From positions 1 through 47,034 of the forward strand of contig JAJDCP010000054.1 in assembly GCA_029260765.1 (NCBI GenBank): DNA of 47,034 nucleotides, given 5' to 3'. Shown here in pieces: positions 18,201-26,525 of this stretch; position 1 is the first letter of the stretch, and the number at the start of each line of letters is the position of its first letter. This DNA is from Planctomycetota bacterium (GTDB lineage Bacteria > Planctomycetota > J058 > JAJDCP01). A model generated the notes under the pieces. It was not told the DNA's origin. It was given only the letters and a program-made list of their open reading frames with translations, and did not search any database. The position numbers and the translations under genes were made by a program.

Positions 18201-19484
18201 TCAGCGTTCGCTCACCGGAACGTAGTCGCGCGCGGTCTTACCTGTGTAGACCTGACGGGGCCGGCCGATGCGCGAGTTGTCTTCCAGCATCTCTTTGTAT
18301 TGCGAGATCCAACCTGGCAGGCGTCCCATGGCGAACAACACGGTGAACATGTTGGTCGGGATCCCCAGAGCCTTGTAGATGATGCCGCTGTAGAAGTCGA
18401 CGTTGGGATACAGGCTACGGTCGACAAAGTAGGGATCGGCCAGCGCTACTTCTTCGAGACGTTTGGCGATCTCGAGCATCGGGTCGCTGACGCGCTTTTG
18501 CTTCGACAGCACGTTGTCACACAGCCGTTTGATGATCTTCGCGCGTGGATCGAAGTTCTTGTACACGCGGTGGCCGAAACCCATCAGCCGGAAGCTGCTG
18601 TCGGGGTCTTTGGCGAGCGCGACGAACTTGTTGACATCCCCCCCGTTCTTCGCGATCGAGCCCAACATCTCGAGCACTGCCTGGTTGGCGCCACCGTGCA
18701 GAGGGCCCCAGAGAGCGGAGATGCCGCTGGAGATGGCGGCGAACAGGTTCGCGCGGCTCGAGCCAACCAGGCGGACAGTCGAGGCGCTACAGTTTTGTTC
18801 ATGATCGGCATGCAGGATCAGCAGAGTGTCGATGACATCCGCCAGCTCCTGGTCGAGCGCGAACGGGAAGGTCGGAACCGCAAACATCATGCGCAGGAAG
18901 TTCCCACCGTAGTTGAGCTCGTTGCTCGGATACACCAGCGGCTGGCCGATCGACTTCTTGTAAGAAAAGGCGGCCAGGGTCGGCAGCTTCGCCATCACGC
19001 GGATCGTTGACATGTCGAGGCACTCAGGATCGGTGTCGATCGAGTCCTGGTAGAAAGTCGACAGGGCAGCGACCATAGCCGACAGAATGGCCATCGGATG
19101 TGCGTCGCGAGGGAATCCCTGGAAGAAGTGCTTCATGTCCTCATGGATGAGGGTGTGGTTCGTGATCTTGTCCTGCCAGCTCGCGAGCTGCTCCGGGTTC
19201 GGAAGCTCTCCGTAGATCAGCAGGTAGGAGACCTCGATGAAAGAGGACTTCTCAGCCAACTGCTCGATCGGATAGCCACGATAGCGCAGTATGCCCTTTT
19301 CGCCATTGATGTACGTGATCGCGCTGCTGCAAGAACCAGTGTTCACGAAGCCGGGGTCGAGCGTGGTCAGGCCGGTGAGCTTGCGCAGCGCACCGATGTC
19401 GATCGCCCTCTCGTTCTCCGTTCCCACCATGATGGGAAGCTCGTATGTCTTGTCACCAATCTGCAGTTTCGCGCTGTCGGTCAT
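18201..19484 (-). CDS. gltA: Citrate synthase, type II
   Basis: 427 residues, normal for hexameric bacterial GltA. Catalytic landmarks are LHADHEQNCSASTVR (first His), MGFGHRVYKNFDPRA (second His and substrate Arg) and NVDFYSGIIY (Asp). The N-terminal beta domain (AKLQIGDKTYELPIMVGTE) and ILRYRGYPIEQLA are also present. It condenses acetyl-CoA with oxaloacetate in the TCA cycle. ATG at 19482-19484 has AAGGACGG a few bases upstream and matches the family N-terminus; the open frame upstream to 19574 is not protein-like. An A/T-rich stretch with TATACA near 19553 could hold its promoter. Confidence 0.96.
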   Translation of the reverse strand: MTDSAKLQIGDKTYELPIMVGTENERAIDIGALRKLTGLTTLDPGFVNTGSCSSAITYINGEKGILRYRGYPIEQLAEKSSFIEVSYLLIYGELPNPEQLASWQDKITNHTLIHEDMKHFFQGFPRDAHPMAILSAMVAALSTFYQDSIDTDPECLDMSTIRVMAKLPTLAAFSYKKSIGQPLVYPSNELNYGGNFLRMMFAVPTFPFALDQELADVIDTLLILHADHEQNCSASTVRLVGSSRANLFAAISSGISALWGPLHGGANQAVLEMLGSIAKNGGDVNKFVALAKDPDSSFRLMGFGHRVYKNFDPRAKIIKRLCDNVLSKQKRVSDPMLEIAKRLEEVALADPYFVDRSLYPNVDFYSGIIYKALGIPTNMFTVLFAMGRLPGWISQYKEMLEDNSRIGRPRQVYTGKTARDYVPVSER

Positions 19485-19771
19485 TTCCCGTCCTTCGTTC
19501 CGTTTCTGGTTTGGAATGAAGCTAACCTGCCAGCCCCAGCTTTGCAAGACTGTATACAAAGCCAGTATGAACACTTACTTATGCACCAAAGCAAGCGAGT
19601 CGGCCCGCAACGGGCATCCACGCGGCGCCCGCTGGCTTCTCAGAGAAAGGCTGCCCCCCTGCGCCCGGGGGAATCCTGTTGCTTCGGCGCGAACCTTCGA
19701 TTAAGGTCTTCCGGATCGGCTCCATGCGCAGGCAATCACATGACGGCAGGCGCCGCGGAGGTCGCCCGACC

Positions 19772-20329
19772 GTGGAACTGGGGGAAACCTTGGGCATCAA
19801 GACCGAATACGCGCGCCTGAAAGTTCTGGAGTACGCCGAAGAGGCCTCCTGGATTCTGGTGCTGCAAGAAACCTCCTCCGATGAAGAGAGCCTGGACGAT
19901 CCCTTCTGGTACGGGGCCTTCCAGATTCCATTCACCGGCGAAGAGGGTGAAGAAGGTTCGGCCGAAGCCGGCGCAGCCGACGATCTCTCGCTGGTGCACG
20001 AAGACTCGGAGGAAGACGGCGACTTCAACGAGATCTGCGTGTACACCGAGGAAGGCGACTGGATGAACTTCTCGATCTCGATCGGGATGGAGCCGCGCTT
20101 CTTCCGCGACAACGCCCGGGAAGTCATCGAGATCATCTCGAGCTACGGACTGGGCGTCGAGGTCGACGATGAGGAAGATCCGGGTGACTGGCGTTTCGAC
20201 ATCAACTACCGCGTCTACCTCTGCGGTTTCAACTACGAGGTCTTCCACTTCATCGTCGACAACCTGCTCTCTTGCGCTGAAGAGCTGATGGACTTCCAAG
20301 AGCGCCGCAACCAACCGAGCCGTTGCTGA
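19772..20329 (+). CDS. Acidic protein of unknown function, possibly YbjN-like
   Basis: About 185 residues, strongly acidic (SDEESLDD, EEGEEGSAE, DEEDPGDW). The second half (NFSISIGMEPRFFRDNA, EVIEIISSYGLGVEVDDEED, YRVYLCGFNYEVFHFIVDNL) recalls the alpha/beta YbjN or secretion-chaperone-like fold, but this is a weak resemblance. GTG at 19772 is chosen because GGAGGT lies 9 nt upstream and composition switches there from Arg-rich to acidic; the frame is open back to 19679. Its TGA overlaps the TTG start of the lipoprotein that follows, so they are coupled. Confidence 0.7.
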   Translation: MELGETLGIKTEYARLKVLEYAEEASWILVLQETSSDEESLDDPFWYGAFQIPFTGEEGEEGSAEAGAADDLSLVHEDSEEDGDFNEICVYTEEGDWMNFSISIGMEPRFFRDNAREVIEIISSYGLGVEVDDEEDPGDWRFDINYRVYLCGFNYEVFHFIVDNLLSCAEELMDFQERRNQPSRC

Positions 20330-20979
20330 GAACCAGCGCAGATAGGTGCCGCAGCTTGCTCTTGCTGGCGGTGCTCGCCCTCAGCGGATGCGTCACCTGG
20401 GTCTCGGAGTCGCCCCTTCCCGAGCCGCTCGAAGATTGGCAGCCCATTCCCAAGCTGCAAGTGGTGCTCGCCAGCCACTTCAACCAAAAGCTGCCCGCAT
20501 CGGTGATCCCCGAGCTACGCCAGGCCCTGCTCGGGCATGTGGCTCGCAAGGTCTCAGTCGAGCAGCGCTACTTTGCGCAACGCGGAGAGGCCCTTGAGGC
20601 CGTTGGTCTTGGGTTGCTGGGGCTGGTCGAGGACCCTGCGCAGTACGACCTCTACCGCGGCGGGCCGATGGTCGTGATCGAGCGCGCCCGCCTGATTCCC
20701 CCGGGATGGGGAGGTCTGCTGATTTCGATCTGCACCCTTACGCTCTTTCCGATCATCGACCACGATAGCGGCAGCCAACTCTGGCAGGTGACCGTCTACA
20801 CAGACAACGAAGATCCCAGCTCGAGCTACAGCCTGGTCTGGGCGCCACAGCAATTCCGCTTCTTGCTGCTGCTCCCCGCATGGCCTTTCGGGCTTATCGA
20901 GTTGGCCGTGCGCGAGTCTCCCCACGCGTTTCTCGCGCGGGCACTGCGGAGCACCCTACCGCATCACTTGCGCCCTTGA
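20323..20979 (+). CDS. Lipoprotein of unknown function
   Basis: 218 residues beginning with TTG inside the end of the previous gene. The signal is typical of a lipoprotein: a basic n-region (RTSADRCR), hydrophobic SLLLLAVLALSG and a lipobox LSGC. The mature part has PLPEPLEDWQPIPKLQVVL, GPMVVIERARLIPPGWGG and a central hydrophobic stretch (LLISICTLTLFPII) that may span or associate with a membrane. I do not recognise a family. It converges with the permease gene, overlapping it by 16 bp. Confidence 0.7.
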   Translation: MLRTSADRCRSLLLLAVLALSGCVTWVSESPLPEPLEDWQPIPKLQVVLASHFNQKLPASVIPELRQALLGHVARKVSVEQRYFAQRGEALEAVGLGLLGLVEDPAQYDLYRGGPMVVIERARLIPPGWGGLLISICTLTLFPIIDHDSGSQLWQVTVYTDNEDPSSSYSLVWAPQQFRFLLLLPAWPFGLIELAVRESPHAFLARALRSTLPHHLRP

Positions 20980-22340
20980 GGGCTGGGCAGCAGGGTGTCT
21001 GCCCGCAGCAGGGCTGCCAGGTCGATTCCACGCCGACGCAGTGTACGCTTGCGTAGCGCGAACCAGCCACAACCTGACAACAGAAACGTGGCAAAGAAAC
21101 CGACCTTGAGCCAAGAGCCCAGCTCGGCCAGGATCGCGAAGCTGAAGACCACGACCATAAGCAACCCCGTGCCGCAGCAGAGCCACAGCAGGGGCTTGCC
21201 CAACCTGAAGCGCGAATTGCGCCAGGCCTCGGGGAAGCGGGAAGGGAGCCTCAGGGCTGCCAGCAGCACCGGTCCGAACAGCAACATCCCTCCGAGCGTG
21301 GCATACGCAGCGAAGGTCTCCAGGGAGAAACCGGTCACTACGCCGAGCGACGAGAGCGCCCAGATGCCTGTCTGGATGCGGTAGGGGGTGCCGAGCCGTG
21401 GGTGACGGCCGGCCCACCAGGCCGGCAGAAGCTGATCGGCCGTGATCGCGAGCACCGAACGGGTCCCGACCACGTACAGGCCATGGATGGTCGTGGTCAG
21501 GGCCAGCATCGCTCCACACAGGACGAAGAACGCCAGGCCGCCGTCCCCCATCGTCGCCCGGGCCACGGCGAGCAGCGGAATCTCGCTGCCTGCCAGCTCC
21601 TTCGCCGGCAGCGCTCCCACAGTGACCACGGCGACCACGAGGTATAGACCGGTGACCACGGCAAAGGCGACGCTGATCGCCCACGGCACCACGCGACCGG
21701 GCTCGCGGATGTCGCTACCCAGCTCGAGGATGCCATTGGCGCCGAAATAGGTGAAGCTCAGCATCGCCACCCCTTGCAGCAACGCAGCCGGTTGAGGGTT
21801 GAACATGCCAGCCAGGCGTGAAGGCTCGAAGGTCCACAAGCCGGCTCCGGCATAGTGCAAGAGTGCGACAAGCAGGAGGGCCACCATCAAGCCCTGCAGC
21901 TGCAGGGCCAGTCGGATTCCGAGTAGATTGACGACGAAGAAGCCGCCCAGCACGGCCAGAGCGGTGAGCTCCGGTGGTAGCCAGGGGATCAGGAGGCGCG
22001 CGTAACGACCGCATTCGAGGGCATAGAGGGGAAACTGGCCGAAAAACACTGCCAGGGCGTACACCCAGACGCCCACGAAGGCCAGCCCTGGCGAGACCAT
22101 GCGGCTCGGATAACGGTAGTTCCCGCCCAGGGTCGGCAGTGTTGCCCCCAGCATGGCAAGCGGCAACAGGCTGAGGAATACCGGCACGGCCGCGAGCAGG
22201 TAGGCCAGAGGCAGGGCGGGCCCGACCTTCTTTGCCACCAGGCCGGAGAAGACGAACACACCGCCCCCCACCATCAACCCGACGGCCAGGGCGCAGACCT
22301 GCCAGAATCCCAACCGACGCGTGTGCATGCTCCCCATCAT
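20964..22340 (-). CDS. APC-superfamily amino acid permease
   Basis: 458 residues with about 12 hydrophobic helices. The start reads LGFWQVCALAVGLMVGGGVFVFSGLVAKKVGP, matching the conserved helix 1 (G(I/V)GxGVF) of APC transporters. Later marks are GGNYRYPSRMVSPGLAF, FTYFGANGILELGSDIREPGR (helix 6 region with the family's E-xx-PxR) and PAWWAGRHPRLGTPYRI. It most likely imports or exchanges an amino acid or amine by a cation-coupled mechanism; the substrate is not readable. Three candidate ATGs lie close together (22340, 22337, 22328). It begins 6 bp after the SDR39U1 stop, so they form an operon. Confidence 0.85.
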   Translation of the reverse strand: MMGSMHTRRLGFWQVCALAVGLMVGGGVFVFSGLVAKKVGPALPLAYLLAAVPVFLSLLPLAMLGATLPTLGGNYRYPSRMVSPGLAFVGVWVYALAVFFGQFPLYALECGRYARLLIPWLPPELTALAVLGGFFVVNLLGIRLALQLQGLMVALLLVALLHYAGAGLWTFEPSRLAGMFNPQPAALLQGVAMLSFTYFGANGILELGSDIREPGRVVPWAISVAFAVVTGLYLVVAVVTVGALPAKELAGSEIPLLAVARATMGDGGLAFFVLCGAMLALTTTIHGLYVVGTRSVLAITADQLLPAWWAGRHPRLGTPYRIQTGIWALSSLGVVTGFSLETFAAYATLGGMLLFGPVLLAALRLPSRFPEAWRNSRFRLGKPLLWLCCGTGLLMVVVFSFAILAELGSWLKVGFFATFLLSGCGWFALRKRTLRRRGIDLAALLRADTLLPSPQGRK

Positions 22341-22346
22341 ACGCGC

Positions 22347-23267
22347 TCAGGCGTTGTTGGCAGTCGCCTCAGGCCGAAGGATGGCCTGGAGAGCCGCTTC
22401 GAGCTTCGTGTGAACGAAGCTGTAGCCGCTGGCCAGCACGCGCGTGGGATCGGTCCGTTGCGAGCCGAGCAGCACCTCGCCGAATTGGCCGAAGGCGAGC
22501 TTCAGCGCGAAGCCCGGAACCGGAAAGACGGTGGGCCGATGCAAGACCCGCCCGAGGGTCTTGGTGAACTCCAGATTGGTGACGGGCTCGGGCGAGGTGT
22601 TCAGGGGGCCCGAGAGCTGTGCATCGCTCGCGGCGTGAAGGAGCAGCCCGACAACGTCATCTACATGCACCCAGGGCATATACTGTTTGCCGCTCCCCAG
22701 GCGTCCACCCACCCCCATCTTGAAGGGCGTCAGCATCTTTGCGAGGGCACCACCGCCTGCCCCAAGCACGATGCCTATGCGCAGACAGACGACGCGCATA
22801 TCCAGCTCGCGTGCCACGAACGCTTCACGCTCCCACGCCTGGCAGACTTCTGCGAGAAAGTCCGTGCCTGCAGGTTCGTCCTCGTTGAGCAGCCGATCTC
22901 CACAGTCGCCATAGAAGCCCACCGCCGACGCAGACACCAGCACAGCGGGACGCTGAGGAAGATCGCGCAGCGCCTGCACCAGGTTGCGCGTGCCGAGCTC
23001 GCGGCTGGCGAGGATGCGCTGCTTGCGGGCCTTGCTCCAGCGTCCATCGGCGACGGGCTCGCCTGCCAGATGGAACACAGTGTCCACGCCGTCGAAAGCG
23101 TCGGCTGGCGGCGGAGCCTCGCTGGGCTGCTCCCAGGCAAAAGCTTGGACCTCGCCGAGTTTTTCGCGCGCCCCCTGGGGGTTGCGAGTAAGGATATGGG
23201 GCTGTTCGAGCTTCGCGGCGAGCTGGCGCCCGACGAAGCCCGTGGCGCCGGTGATGAGGGCCTTCAT
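22347..23267 (-). CDS. TIGR01777/SDR39U1-type NAD(P)-dependent epimerase (YfcH-like)
   Basis: 306 residues. The N-terminus is the Rossmann motif ALITGATGFVGRQLAAKL; then DTVFHLAGEPVADGRWSKARKQRI and LVSASAVGFYGDCGDRLLNE, which together are diagnostic of the SDR39U1/YfcH group. MPWVHVDDVVGLL and PLNTSPEPVTNLEF follow as in the family. The substrate of these epimerases is unknown. It is the first gene of an operon with the APC permease. A strong hairpin lies in its leader at 23287-23309. Confidence 0.9.
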   Translation of the reverse strand: MKALITGATGFVGRQLAAKLEQPHILTRNPQGAREKLGEVQAFAWEQPSEAPPPADAFDGVDTVFHLAGEPVADGRWSKARKQRILASRELGTRNLVQALRDLPQRPAVLVSASAVGFYGDCGDRLLNEDEPAGTDFLAEVCQAWEREAFVARELDMRVVCLRIGIVLGAGGGALAKMLTPFKMGVGGRLGSGKQYMPWVHVDDVVGLLLHAASDAQLSGPLNTSPEPVTNLEFTKTLGRVLHRPTVFPVPGFALKLAFGQFGEVLLGSQRTDPTRVLASGYSFVHTKLEAALQAILRPEATANNA

Positions 23268-23286
23268 GGTGTTGGTTCTCCGCGGG

Positions 23287-23309
23287 GCCGGGTCGATGAC
23301 TGACCCGGC
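23287..23309 (-). promoter_or_regulatory. Hairpin in the 5' leader of the SDR39U1 gene
   Basis: GCCGGGTC (23287-23294) pairs perfectly with GACCCGGC (23302-23309) around a 7-nt loop, 20 bp upstream of the ATG at 23267. It could be an attenuator, a leader structure, or the terminator of an unseen transcript. No T-run follows on either strand. Confidence 0.35.
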
Positions 23310-24917
23310 ATTCTGGCTGGAGGATACCAGCTGACGTCCACACGCGCAGCAACAAACGACACACTATCTACACAAAAACTACACACCCCAACCAAAGCGG
23401 ATGCCTGGCGCGTCCCAAACGAGCGACCATTGGTGAGATCCTGCCTGCACACATGGATGTAGGGCTGAGAATGAGTGGAGAGACTTCAGCGCTCGTGCGA
23501 TATCGAGCAACAAAATGGCACAGGCCACGACCGCGGTCGTGACCTGTTCCGTGTCGGGCGGTGGGTGCTTGGACCCTGGTTGCCCTTCAAGGCTTGAGTT
23601 GTTTCGTCGACCGGCCGGACTCCGAAGAGTCCCGCTCAGAGAAGCAAGCTTCCATGAGCGTTGCCGAGGCCCTCATGAGGTTTAGCGTCTTGCAGAGTAT
23701 TCGAAAAAGCGCCTGGGACCCGTATGGCTTAGATCCGCCCGGCATGTCGTTCAGCGACTACCCGGTCTGCAGCACTCTCCCTTTTGTGCAACTTTCGAGA
23801 AAGAAACACATCCTCTCGTAGACTTACCCGCCCCTTCAGGGCATTCGCCGTCGAATCTCCCGTGTTCTCCACCTTGGGCAGCAAGCCGCCCCGGTCTGGT
23901 GACCACAACCTTCTTGAGCGTTCTCTTTCTCTCCAGCGCGTACAACCATGAAAGCTCTTCGCGGTGAGACTTGCTAGCTCTCACCAAAACCCGCTCGTAA
24001 CGTTTCTACGTTTTCAGCGAGTCGGCACAAGGCCACATTCACGGCCTGCCGGGTCTATTTCGCCCCGGCAACACTCCTGAGCTTCTACCTTCAGGGCTTT
24101 GATCCCTACAGCAGTCCGGACCTGTCTCCAGTCCCGATCCTCCCATGCCGTTCTCTGTTCTCAAGCAAGCTCAATCACAGACGACTTCGAAGGTTTACTC
24201 CTGCTGCAGAGCCGGCTCATCAACCAACCTGTTTCCAGGTGAATGAAGGAACCATGCCCTCCTGGCTTTACTCCTCTGAGGTTCTCCCTTTCTCCACCGT
24301 GGATTCCGGCTTCCCGGATTCCTCCTCCTACAAGCTTCACCAAAAGACCAAAACCGCAGCTTCGACTTCTGTGTGGGCTCCATGGAGTATCAACAGTGAA
24401 GAACCGGTTTCACAAATCTGCCGAAACAGACTCGGCACCGACCCCTCTGAAGTTCTACACCTTTTCCTCAAAAACTCTCGAGTTGCCCCAACCGAGGCTA
24501 GGACGACTTTCGAGCAGAAGAGGTAGCGGTGAGAGCCAAAACACTCAACCATTCCCAACGAGAACGAGATTACATCGTCCTCTCGCAAGTTGCCAGCACA
24601 AAAAGCCACAAAGTTCTTTCTGGCACGGCAGGCTTCTTACATCAATTTGCACCACAAGAGCTTAGAGGCTGTGACTTTTTTTGACTTCTCTTCTCGCGGA
24701 CTTCTGCCAGAGAGCCTCGAAACTACCCAGAACGCGTGGACAATGTGTGGATATCCTGCGAGTTGTTACGCCAAACTCCCACGCGATGGCCGGAAAATTT
24801 CGTAATCCGGTGGAAAACCCGTGGAATATGTGTTGAAAGCGGGGGAAAACTGGAGGTGACGCTTTCCGGCCTGCCCCTCGCCGGAAGTGTCTTTGTGAGC
24901 CTTATGGAAAGACATTT
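23310..24917. other. Long gene-free stretch of lower GC content
   Basis: About 1.6 kb in which no frame on either strand looks like a protein. Base composition is visibly less GC-rich than the flanks, and runs such as TTTTTTT near 24678 are foreign to the rest of the window. It has several short hairpins: GACTC/GAGTC near 23620, AACGT/ACGTT near 24000, TGCCGGG/CCCGGCA near 24045, and the long palindrome at 23521-23546. It may be a decayed insertion, an island remnant, or host an unrecognised structured RNA. The minus-strand frame at 23751-23987 was the best coding candidate but is not convincing. Confidence 0.4.
23521..23546. repeat. 26-bp near-perfect palindrome
   Basis: The core CACGACCGCGGTCGTG (16 bp) is a perfect palindrome. 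After a single mismatched pair it extends to CAGG on the left and CCTG on the right, giving 24 of 26 paired positions. It lies inside the gene-free stretch, about 250 bp upstream of the SDR39U1 gene on the minus strand. It could be an operator for a dimeric regulator, a protein-binding site on the chromosome, or a structural repeat. Confidence 0.5.
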
Positions 24918-24962
24918 AACGCAAAGACGCAGAGGCGCAGAGGCGCAGAGGCGCAGAGAGGA
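24918..24962. repeat. Short tandem repeat, GAGGCGCA units
   Basis: Three exact GAGGCGCA units (24932-24955), preceded by the degenerate units AACGCAAA and GACGCA. Similar AACGCAAAGACGCAGAGG strings occur in intergenic regions of many unrelated bacteria, from memory. It marks the boundary between the gene-free stretch and the metal island. Confidence 0.6.
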
Positions 24963-24992
24963 GCTTGAGACTGAGAGAGCCGCGCCTGGTCA

Positions 24993-25025
24993 CCAGAATC
25001 TGACATCCCACGCACCAAAATCTGA
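24993..25025. promoter_or_regulatory. Paired palindrome, copy a (upstream of efflux operon)
   Basis: Two imperfect units, CCAGAATCTGA (24993-25003) and CCAAAATCTGA (25015-25025), start 22 bp apart in the same orientation. The pair ends 145 bp before the ATG of the TolC-like gene that begins the efflux operon. This is the most diverged of five such pairs in the window. Possible roles are operator, leader RNA structure or dispersed repeat. Confidence 0.5.
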
Positions 25026-25169
25026 CCGATGCCCGCTGCAGCCTGCCGAGTCCATGGCCCGCAAAGCCCCAGCGAGGCTTGCGGCAGCGATGAGGCGGTG
25101 AATGGCACGCCCCTTGCATAGCCCCCCAACAGCCCCGACGCTCAACGAACCGCCTGGAGGGAGCAACGA

Positions 25170-26525
25170 ATGGTTCCACGTCTATCCATCATCGCTCTCT
25201 GCCTGAGCTTGGTGGGGTGTCGATCTGCCCGGGAAGAGAGCGCCTGGCAGGAGCTTCGCGAGGTCGAGCAGGCCATCCGCGCTTCGTCCAGGGTCTCACA
25301 GCCCGCGCCGCTGCCTGTGGACGCAGACCTCGACGCCTACCTGGCGCTGGCACTGCAACACAGCCCTGATCTGAAGCGTGCCTACGAAGAGTGGCAGGCG
25401 GCCCTGCTGCAGGCGCCCCAGGTCTTCAGCCTGCCGGACCCGACCATCAGTTTCGGGGTGTATGCCCAGGAAGTCGAGACCCGTGTCGGAGCGCAGCGCT
25501 TCCGCCTGGGGATACGCCAGAAGATCCCCTGGCTGCCTCGGCTAGTGGAGGCGCGCGACCTGGCGTTGGCCGCAGCTGAGGTCGCTGAAGCCCGTTTCAC
25601 CGCCAGGAAGTTCCGCCTGTTCGAGAAGGTCAGCCACGCCTACGCCCGTTACGCCTACAACGGCAGGGCCCTGGACCGTACCCGTGAGATCCTCGAGCTG
25701 TTGATTCAGCTCGAGGCGGTCGCCCAGGCACGCCTGCACACACAGGCGGGTCAGGCTGATCTGATCCGAGTCCAGGTGGAGATCGGTAAGGTCGAAGACC
25801 ACGTGGCAAGCTTCGAAGATCGGCGCTCGGCCCTCTCCACAGGTTTGCGGGCAGCTATCGGCCTGGCAGGCGTCGGCACACTTCTGCCCGAGCCTCGTCA
25901 GATACCCGCGCTCGTTCCCCCGCACGACAGCCTTGTGGCGCTGGCGTCCAGGCTGGCCGAGAACAACCCCGAGCTGGCACTGGTCTCGCAGAAGATCGCC
26001 AAGGCTGCCCAAGCTGAAGAGTTGGCTACCGAGGGCTGGTATCCCGACCTGACTGTCGGGGTCGATTGGATCGAGACCGACGGCGCACGCAACCACGGAG
26101 TCGACGACAGCGGCAAAGATCCGGTGATGTTCAGCCTGGGCTTGAACCTGCCGATCTTCACGGGCCGGACCCAGGCCCGCATCGACCAGGCCCGCGCCGA
26201 ACAGCGTGCCGCCAGCTGGGAGCTGGCCGATACTCGTTTGCTGCTGGAAGCTGAGCTCAGTCAGGCGGTCTTCGAGTGGCGCGATGCCCAGCGGCGCCTG
26301 TCATTGTACGGCGACACGCTGATTCCCAAACAGAGCCAGTCCTTGATTGTCACGCAGACCGCCTACGAGTCGGGCGATCTGGAGTTCCTCTCGGTCATCG
26401 AGGCTGAGCGCACGCTGCTCGAATTCCAGCTGCAGCTCGAGCGCAGCCGTGCCGACACCCTGCGGGCGCTGGCCACCCTCGAGCGCTTGCTGGGCGAGCG
26501 CTTCACACTGGCGGAGAAACCATGA
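25170..26525 (+). CDS. TolC-like outer-membrane efflux lipoprotein
   Basis: 451 residues. A lipoprotein signal with lipobox LSLVGC is followed by an outer membrane efflux protein domain. The repeat structure of the OEP family is visible: LALALQHSPDLKRAYEEWQAA and LASRLAENNPELALVSQKI are equivalent helices, and PDPTISFGVYAQEVE and WYPDLTVGVDWIETDG are the beta-barrel strands. It forms the trimeric exit duct for the RND pump encoded downstream. A GGAGGG lies 8 nt before the ATG. Its TGA overlaps the ATG of the next gene (ATGA), so it opens the four-gene efflux operon. Confidence 0.9.
   Translation: MVPRLSIIALCLSLVGCRSAREESAWQELREVEQAIRASSRVSQPAPLPVDADLDAYLALALQHSPDLKRAYEEWQAALLQAPQVFSLPDPTISFGVYAQEVETRVGAQRFRLGIRQKIPWLPRLVEARDLALAAAEVAEARFTARKFRLFEKVSHAYARYAYNGRALDRTREILELLIQLEAVAQARLHTQAGQADLIRVQVEIGKVEDHVASFEDRRSALSTGLRAAIGLAGVGTLLPEPRQIPALVPPHDSLVALASRLAENNPELALVSQKIAKAAQAEELATEGWYPDLTVGVDWIETDGARNHGVDDSGKDPVMFSLGLNLPIFTGRTQARIDQARAEQRAASWELADTRLLLEAELSQAVFEWRDAQRRLSLYGDTLIPKQSQSLIVTQTAYESGDLEFLSVIEAERTLLEFQLQLERSRADTLRALATLERLLGERFTLAEKP

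Noticed and set aside
23561..23821. Plus-strand open frame in the gene-free region, and similar frames at 23751-23987 and 24239-24665
   Set aside because: No ribosome site, no recognisable motif and no periodic codon use.
24918..24962. CRISPR array
   Set aside because: Units of 8 bp are contiguous with no spacers; it is a simple tandem repeat.
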